Of a stretch of 64,000 bases of DNA, positions 61,649 to 64,000 are shown in pieces; the first letter of the stretch is position 1, and every line of letters starts with the position of its first letter. The translations under genes were made by a program, and so were the position numbers. The notes under the pieces are model-generated. The model made no database searches and was not told the origin of the DNA. It saw only the letters and a program-made list of their open reading frames with translations. Where the stretch lies: positions 1 through 64,000 of the forward strand of contig JAFEFS010000089.1 of the NCBI GenBank assembly GCA_018240465.1, given 5' to 3'. Source of the stretch: Pseudomonadota bacterium. Lineage in GTDB: Bacteria > Pseudomonadota > Gammaproteobacteria > Xanthomonadales > Rhodanobacteraceae.

Positions 61649-64000
61649 ATGCTCGTTACCCTGCTTCTGGCCGTGATCGCGCTGAGCGCGTTGCTCTTCC
61701 TCGGCCGCGGCTTCCTCGCCTGGGTCGTCGCCGCCGGCATCTGTCTGGTCGGCTGGCGCATCACCGGCATTGCGGCGCCACTGCTGTTCGAAACCACGGC
61801 GCTCGCGCTGACCGCGCTTGCCATCGTCTTCGGCATTCCCGCAATCCGCCGCGCACTGGTCACACGCTGGATCATGCCGATCTTCGCCAGGGTGCTGCCG
61901 CGGCTCGGCGAAACCGAGCGCATCGCGCTCGACGCGGGCACGGTGTGGTGGGATGCGGAGCTGTTCTCGGGCAAGCCCGACTGGAACAAGCTGCTCGATT
62001 TCAAGCCGCAGCCGCTGGATGTCGACGAGCAGGCGTTTCTCGACGGCCCGGTCGAGCAGCTTTGCGCGATGCTCGACGACTGGCAGATCAACCAGCTGCG
62101 CGACCTGCCGCCCGAGGTCTGGGAGTTCATCAAGAAGAACGGGTTCTTCGGCATGATCATCCCGAAGGAGTACGGCGGCCACGGTTTTTCGGCGATCGCA
62201 CACTCGCGCGTGGTGACGCGAATCTCCTCGCGCTCCGTGGCCGCAGCGGTGACGGTCATGGTGCCGAATTCGCTCGGCCCGGGCGAACTGCTGCTGCACT
62301 ACGGCACCGATGCGCAGAAGAACTACTACCTGCCGCGCCTCGCGCGCGGCGAGGAAATCCCGTGCTTTGGCCTGACCGGCCCCGAAGCCGGCTCCGACGC
62401 AGCGGCGACGCAGTCGACCGGCGTGGTCGAGAAGCGCATCGTCGATGGAAAAGAAATTCTCGGCCTGCGCCTGCAATGGAAGAAGCGCTACATCACGCTC
62501 GCGCCGGTGGCGACGCTGATCGGTCTCGCCTTCCGCATCAAGGATCCCGACCATCTGCTCGGCAGCGAGGATGACCTCGGCATCACCTGCGCGCTGATCC
62601 CCCGCAACCTGCCCGGCATCGAGATCGGTCTGCGCCACGACCCGATGGGCGTGCCGTTCATGAACGGGCCGATCGTCGGCAACGACGTGTTCATCCCGCT
62701 CGACAACGTCATCGGCGGCCGCGCCGGCATCGGCCAGGGCTGGCGCATGCTGATGGAATGCCTCGCCGCCGGTCGCTCGATCTCGCTGCCCGCGCTCAGC
62801 GTCGGCGCGGCGCAGATGATGACGCGCATCTGCGGCGCCTACGCGACCGTGCGCGAGCAGTTCGACACCCCGATCGGCCGCTTCGAGGGCATCGAGGAGC
62901 CGCTTGCGCGCATCGCTGCGAAGACCTACATGATGACCGCGACGCGCACCCTCACCTGCGGCGCGCTCGATGCGGGCGAGAAACCCGCCGTGCTCTCGGC
63001 GATCGCCAAGGCGTACCTCACCGAGAGCATGCGCGAGGTCGTCACCGATGCGATGGACATCCGCGCCGGCAGCGCGATCCAGCGCGGGCCGCGCAATTCG
63101 CTCGCGCGCGCATGGGACGCGGTGCCGATCGGCATCACCGTCGAAGGCGCGAACATCCTCACGCGCTCGATGATCATCTACGGCCAGGGCGCGATCCGCT
63201 GCCATCCGTTCGTGCAGAAGGAAATCGGTGCGGTCGCCGCCAACGATCTTGCCGCGTTCGATACGGCGCTATTCGGCCACATCAATCTCGTGTTCCGCAA
63301 CGTCGCCCGCGCCAAGCTGTGCGCGCTCAGCGGCAGCCGTCTCGCCGCAGCGCCGAATGTGCAGGACACGCGACGCTACTACCAGCATCTGTCGCGCTTC
63401 AGCGCGGCGTTCGAGTTCGCTTCGGACATCGCGATGGGCACGCTCGGCGGCTCGCTCAAGCGCCGCGAGAAAATCTCCGGCCGCCTCGCCGATGCGCTCG
63501 CCTATCTCTATCTCGCCTCCGCCGCGCTCAAGCGCTACGCGGACGAGGCGAAGACGACAGCGAATCTCAACCTCGTCTCGTGGTGCGCGGAATATTCGCT
63601 GTACAAGGTCCAGGAAGCCTTGCTCGGTGTGATCGAAAACCTTCCCACGCGCGCTGCCGCGTGGATGCTCAAGCTGGCCATCTTCCCGCTCGGCGCGCGC
63701 TTCCGCCCGCCCTCGGACAAGCTCGGCGCGCGCGTCGCGCGCGACATCCTCGAGGACCGCGAAGCACGCGCGACGCTGACCGGCGACGTGTTCATCCCGC
63801 CACCGAGCGAACCCGGCCTGGGCACGCTCGAAGCCGCACTCGACAAGGCCGTGCGCGCAATCCCGGTCGAGACCAAGCTGCGCGATGCGGTGCGCGCCGG
63901 CACGCTCGACCGCGCACCGGGTTACATGCTCGACGAGATGGGTTTGAAGGCCGGCGTCATCAGCCAGGCCGAATACGATCTGCTGCAGGACGCCGAAGCG
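61649..64000 (+). CDS. fadE: Acyl-CoA dehydrogenase FadE, partial (3' end beyond window)
   Basis: First oxidation of fatty-acid beta-oxidation, acyl-CoA to 2-enoyl-CoA, FAD-dependent. 784 codons are present with no stop, out of ~815-830 expected. The N-terminus has two membrane helices (LLLAVIALSALLFLG; ALALTALAIVFGI), characteristic of the large FadE/YafH type. The dehydrogenase core shows FFGMIIPKEYGGHGFSAIAHS, CFGLTGPEAGSDAAATQ, WKKRYITLAPVATLIGLAF and VEGANILTRSMIIYGQGAIRCHPF. The ATG at 61649 is chosen from the family N-terminus. Confidence 0.95.
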   Translation, partial: MLVTLLLAVIALSALLFLGRGFLAWVVAAGICLVGWRITGIAAPLLFETTALALTALAIVFGIPAIRRALVTRWIMPIFARVLPRLGETERIALDAGTVWWDAELFSGKPDWNKLLDFKPQPLDVDEQAFLDGPVEQLCAMLDDWQINQLRDLPPEVWEFIKKNGFFGMIIPKEYGGHGFSAIAHSRVVTRISSRSVAAAVTVMVPNSLGPGELLLHYGTDAQKNYYLPRLARGEEIPCFGLTGPEAGSDAAATQSTGVVEKRIVDGKEILGLRLQWKKRYITLAPVATLIGLAFRIKDPDHLLGSEDDLGITCALIPRNLPGIEIGLRHDPMGVPFMNGPIVGNDVFIPLDNVIGGRAGIGQGWRMLMECLAAGRSISLPALSVGAAQMMTRICGAYATVREQFDTPIGRFEGIEEPLARIAAKTYMMTATRTLTCGALDAGEKPAVLSAIAKAYLTESMREVVTDAMDIRAGSAIQRGPRNSLARAWDAVPIGITVEGANILTRSMIIYGQGAIRCHPFVQKEIGAVAANDLAAFDTALFGHINLVFRNVARAKLCALSGSRLAAAPNVQDTRRYYQHLSRFSAAFEFASDIAMGTLGGSLKRREKISGRLADALAYLYLASAALKRYADEAKTTANLNLVSWCAEYSLYKVQEALLGVIENLPTRAAAWMLKLAIFPLGARFRPPSDKLGARVARDILEDREARATLTGDVFIPPPSEPGLGTLEAALDKAVRAIPVETKLRDAVRAGTLDRAPGYMLDEMGLKAGVISQAEYDLLQDAEA

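Overview
The window is a gene-dense, high-GC chromosomal segment from a gammaproteobacterium, most likely Xanthomonadales/Lysobacterales (Rhodanobacteraceae- or Xanthomonadaceae-like). The pointers are a Clp-type CRP homologue beside speD, a trpG-trpD-monooxygenase-trpC arrangement, an ECF sigma factor paired with a DUF3379-type anti-sigma factor, a TonB-dependent receptor for sugar uptake and a short-form AMP nucleosidase. I see no rRNA, tRNA, CRISPR array, prophage or transposase gene. The last gene, fadE, runs off the right edge.

Layout. 0.2-6.3 kb (minus): rppH, a family-2 glycosyltransferase, a translationally coupled ECF sigma/anti-sigma pair, parB, parA, rsmG and a short SPFH-like membrane protein. 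6.5-10.8 kb: hemB, aroE, a small Cys-cluster protein, a gamma-carbonic anhydrase homologue and an aldehyde dehydrogenase. 10.9-13.7 kb (minus): two ketosynthase-like genes and a glycosyltransferase, overlapping by 4 nt each, resembling a fragment of an aryl-polyene/xanthomonadin pathway. 13.9-20.5 kb: hemF and a urate/allantoin catabolic set (allA, alc, uraD, puuE) interrupted by hrpB. 20.5-26.9 kb: a lipoprotein aminopeptidase, leuA behind a Leu-rich leader, an M13 peptidase and speD. 26.9-27.4 kb: a 39-bp tandem repeat between speD and clp. 28.2-31.7 kb (minus): trpG-trpD-monooxygenase-trpC-HAD phosphatase, largely overlapping.

32-43.4 kb is a sialic acid catabolic island: TonB receptor, a mutarotase-MFS fusion protein, N-acetylneuraminate lyase, an AGE-family epimerase, a sialidase lipoprotein, a second free-standing mutarotase and a divergent GntR/FCD regulator. 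A shared 13-bp palindrome lies in front of three of these units and is the probable operator. 43.5-48 kb (minus): trpE and a two-component system resembling the proteobacterial dedicated sortase pair. 48-54.8 kb: purU, rpe, djlA, purC, aroG behind an aromatic-residue leader peptide with a textbook terminator, ogt and a secreted protein with a mannan-binding-lectin-like segment. 55-64 kb: an APC permease, glmS, glmU, a VIT1-family transporter, amn and fadE.

The least ordinary features are the two amino-acid leader peptides (aroG and leuA), both possibly translated from leaderless transcripts; the mutarotase-transporter fusion with its palindromic operator; the in-frame 39-bp tandem repeat; and the sortase-type two-component pair without a sortase in view.
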